From the NCBI GenBank assembly GCA_905204915.1, contig CAJLBR010000011.1:1-34258 (forward strand): a stretch of DNA of 34,258 nt. The letters are read 5' to 3'. Made by a program: the position numbers and the translations under genes. Under the pieces are notes generated by a model that worked only from the letters and a program-made list of their open reading frames with translations, was not told where the DNA came from and searched no databases. This DNA is from an uncultured Clostridium sp. (GTDB lineage Bacteria > Bacillota > Clostridia > TANB77 > CAG-465). Every line of letters starts with the position of its first letter. Position 1 is the first letter of the stretch. Of the stretch, positions 32,351 to 34,258 are shown piece by piece.

Positions 32351-33724
32351 ATGCTAGTAAAGGATATTGTAAAATCTTCGAATGGAAGATTAGTAAATGG
32401 TAAAGAAAATATTGAAATAAAAAAATTTATAATAGATAATAGAGAAGAAACTGAAAATGCTTTCTATATTCCTCTAGTAGGAGAAAAGGTTGATGCACAT
32501 AAATTTATTTTAGATTCTGTTAAAAATGGAATAATAGGATTTTTTATAAATAATTCGTGTTGCGAAAAAGATAATATTATAAAAAATAGTAAGGAAATTA
32601 ATAAAGAAGTTATAATAATTGAAGTTGAAGATACTTTAAAAGCTTTATATAATACTTCTGTTTGTAATAGAAAACAGCATCTTGATATACCAGTAGTTGC
32701 AATAACTGGTAGTGTTGGTAAAACTAGTACAAGACAAATGATATATAGTGTTGTAAAACAAGAAAAAAATGCACTAGTAACTGAGAAAAATTATAATGGG
32801 TATTTAGGGTTATCTCTAATGGGATTAAAAATTGATAATCAAGATATTTGTGTACTAGAAGCAGGTATTGATAGATTTGGTGAAATGGATGAATTATCTC
32901 AAATATTATTACCAGATATTGCAGTTGTAACAATGGTAGGAACTTCACATATAGAAAAATTAAAAAGTAGAGAAAATATTTTCAAAGAAAAGATGTGTAT
33001 AACTAAAACTCTTAGAGGTATAAATACTTTAGTAATAAATGATAAAGATGATTATTTATCTAAAGTAAAGGATGATCAAAGTTATAATGTAATAAGGTAT
33101 GATATTGATCAGGCTCATGATATAGAATTTTTACCTTATGGTATTAGTTTTTATACTAAAATATATGGCAGTGAAGAGAAAGTGTTAATAAATGCAATTG
33201 GAGAACATAATGTATTAAATGCGTTAGCTGCTATTAAGGTAGGAGAGTTACTTAATATAAGTAAAGAGAATATAATAAGAGGAATTGCAGAATATAAAAA
33301 TTTTAATAGAAGATTAGAGATAAAAAAGATTAAAAACAATATAACAGTTATAGATGATGCTTATAATGCTAGCATGGATTCAATGGTATCTGGTTTAAAA
33401 ACAGTAGATCTTATAAATGGAAGAAAAGTAGCAGTTTTGGGTGATATGTTAGAATTAGGAAATATGTCAGATGCTTTACATGAAAATGTTGGTAAAGAAT
33501 TTAAAAAACTTCACTATGATACTTTAATTACTGTAGGGGAGTTTAGTTTAAATATAAATAAAGAGGCAAAAGGATATGTAAATGCAAATGTACATTTCTC
33601 TAATATAGAAGAAGCAGAAAAATATCTGATAGAAAATATGAAAGAAAATGATATACTTTATTTTAAAGCATCTAATGGTATGAAGTTTTCAAATTTAGTT
33701 GATAATATAGTAAAAAATAATTAG
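32351..33724 (+). CDS. murF: UDP-N-acetylmuramoyl-tripeptide--D-alanyl-D-alanine ligase
   Basis: 457 residues from the ATG at 32351 (GGGTGG four bases upstream; the ATG at 32339 overlaps that site). MurF joins D-Ala-D-Ala to the UDP-MurNAc tripeptide with ATP. The N-terminal domain has DNREETENAFYIPL, the central domain the P-loop TGSVGKTS (about 119-126) and the KNYNGYLGLSL motif, and the C-terminal domain DDAYNASMDSM and LGDMLELG. It uses the product made from alr-derived D-Ala at the other end of the window. It ends in a terminator overlapping its stop codon. Confidence 0.95.
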   Translation: MLVKDIVKSSNGRLVNGKENIEIKKFIIDNREETENAFYIPLVGEKVDAHKFILDSVKNGIIGFFINNSCCEKDNIIKNSKEINKEVIIIEVEDTLKALYNTSVCNRKQHLDIPVVAITGSVGKTSTRQMIYSVVKQEKNALVTEKNYNGYLGLSLMGLKIDNQDICVLEAGIDRFGEMDELSQILLPDIAVVTMVGTSHIEKLKSRENIFKEKMCITKTLRGINTLVINDKDDYLSKVKDDQSYNVIRYDIDQAHDIEFLPYGISFYTKIYGSEEKVLINAIGEHNVLNALAAIKVGELLNISKENIIRGIAEYKNFNRRLEIKKIKNNITVIDDAYNASMDSMVSGLKTVDLINGRKVAVLGDMLELGNMSDALHENVGKEFKKLHYDTLITVGEFSLNINKEAKGYVNANVHFSNIEEAEKYLIENMKENDILYFKASNGMKFSNLVDNIVKNN

Positions 33725-33754
33725 TGAATTGTAGTATACTGCAATTCACTTTTT
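33724..33754 (+). terminator. Terminator of murF
   Basis: GTGAATTGTAG (33724-33734) and CTGCAATTCAC (33739-33749) form an 11-base-pair stem with one G-T pair and a TATA loop, followed by TTTTT. Confidence 0.88.
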
Positions 33755-33776
33755 CATATTATATAATGGTGATGAT

Positions 33777-34007
33777 ATGTCAAGAGGAATAGATTTTAAA
33801 CAAAAAGAGGTTATTAGTTTAAATGAAGGAAAGATACTTGGATTTGTTGTAGATGTTCAAGCAGATTTTGAAAATGGTGAAATAAAAGAAATTATAGTTG
33901 CTAAACCAGGCAAAATGTTTGGTAATATAATGGGAAAAAATAATATAACAATACCTTGGGATAAGATAAAAAAGATAGGAGACGACGTGATATTAGTGGA
34001 AATATGA
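33777..34007 (+). CDS. YlmC/YmxH family PRC-barrel protein
   Basis: 76 residues, a single small beta-barrel. LNEGKILGFVVDVQADFENGEIKEIIV and the C-terminal IPWDKIKKIGDDVILVEI are typical of the YlmC/YmxH sporulation-associated family, whose function is not settled. The ATG has GGTGATG upstream. It is a single gene between the murF terminator and the tandem promoters that close the window. Placement next to sporulation genes fits its usual phylogenetic restriction to spore formers. Confidence 0.85.
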   Translation: MSRGIDFKQKEVISLNEGKILGFVVDVQADFENGEIKEIIVAKPGKMFGNIMGKNNITIPWDKIKKIGDDVILVEI

Positions 34008-34046
34008 ATAAAAGATAAAAAAATGTAGAAAAATGTAAAAAAAGTG

Positions 34047-34075
34047 TTGACAAACTGATATAAAAATGATAAGAT
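34047..34075 (+). promoter_or_regulatory. Tandem promoter P1, probably of an rRNA operon
   Basis: TTGACA (34047-34052) and TAAGAT (34070-34075) with a 17-base spacer. No start codon follows in the remaining 180 bases. The preceding stretch is A-rich, like an UP element. Confidence 0.75.
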
Positions 34076-34148
34076 AGAAAACGTCGCAAATCGAAAGTTA
34101 GTATATTTTTTGAAATAGAAAAAACATAAAAAATATTTAAAAAATGTG

Positions 34149-34177
34149 TTGACAAATTAAAAGGTTTGTGTTAAAAT
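34149..34177 (+). promoter_or_regulatory. Tandem promoter P2, probably of an rRNA operon
   Basis: TTGACA (34149-34154) and TAAAAT (34172-34177) with a 17-base spacer, 102 bases after P1. The leader beyond it contains CATTGAAAAATAAAC, similar to sequences that precede 16S rRNA genes in low-GC Gram-positives. The stable RNA gene itself would begin after 34258. Confidence 0.75.
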
Positions 34178-34258
34178 AAAACATGTCACAAGAGTGACTG
34201 AGCACATTGAAAAATAAACAATATAAGACGAACCAAATAATGGTTGTACATAGGGTAC

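Noticed and set aside
1..34258. CRISPR array, insertion sequence with transposase, or defence island
   Set aside because: No regularly spaced repeats, transposase or known defence gene set was found; the RhuM gene stands alone.

Overview
The window carries the replication origin region of a very AT-rich, endospore-forming Firmicute, most likely a Clostridia-type organism. Three things support this. The gene order around dnaA is the classical low-GC Gram-positive one. The sporulation genes spoIVFA, spoIVFB, spoIIGA, sigE and sigG are present. Ribosome binding sites are strong GGAGG types, and promoters match the sigma-A consensus. The species cannot be named from sequence alone.

Layout: bases 1-4901 are an accessory-looking arm: the 5' end of a small membrane protein, an orphan RhuM family gene, a truncated ZIP metal transporter, a DUF308 membrane protein, an unknown membrane-anchored protein paired with alanine racemase, and a CHAP-SH3 lysin-like enzyme. 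Bases 5014-5317 hold a two-gene tRNA-Ser unit (GCU and UGA) with its own promoter and terminator. Bases 5325-13930, all on the minus strand, read nudix, parB, parA, rsmG, mnmG, mnmE, jag, yidC, yidD, rnpA, rpmH. These cover chromosome segregation, rRNA and tRNA modification, membrane insertion and RNase P. A near-consensus parS site lies inside mnmG.

The origin is bipartite. DnaA boxes lie upstream of dnaA (14148-14370), with a perfect Spo0A box among them. A larger cluster lies between dnaA and dnaN (15875-16161) and ends in two tandem boxes, six CTA trinucleotides (a DnaA-trio) and a 38-base all-A/T unwinding element. From dnaA rightward the core genes are on the plus strand: dnaA, dnaN, recF, gyrB; then the infC-rpmI-rplT operon behind an attenuator leader, with a likely AUA start codon for infC; then efp and miaB. 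Bases 24877-34007 form a sporulation, division and cell wall block: spoIVFA-spoIVFB, ftsA-ftsZ, spoIIGA-sigE, sigG, an amidase, murF and a YlmC/YmxH protein. The last 250 bases carry two tandem strong promoters, probably for an rRNA operon just outside the window.

Genes point away from the origin on both sides. The exceptions are the plus-strand block 1859-4252 on the left arm and the minus-strand orphan at 22502-23263 on the right arm; the latter is also richer in G+C and built of internal repeats. Much of the window is conserved housekeeping DNA. The observations most worth pursuing are the Spo0A box beside DnaA boxes, the WalR-like direct repeats shared by the origin and the ftsA promoter, the AUA start of infC, the repeat-built orphan protein, and the compact origin-proximal sporulation/division block. 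I found no clearly new multi-gene system.
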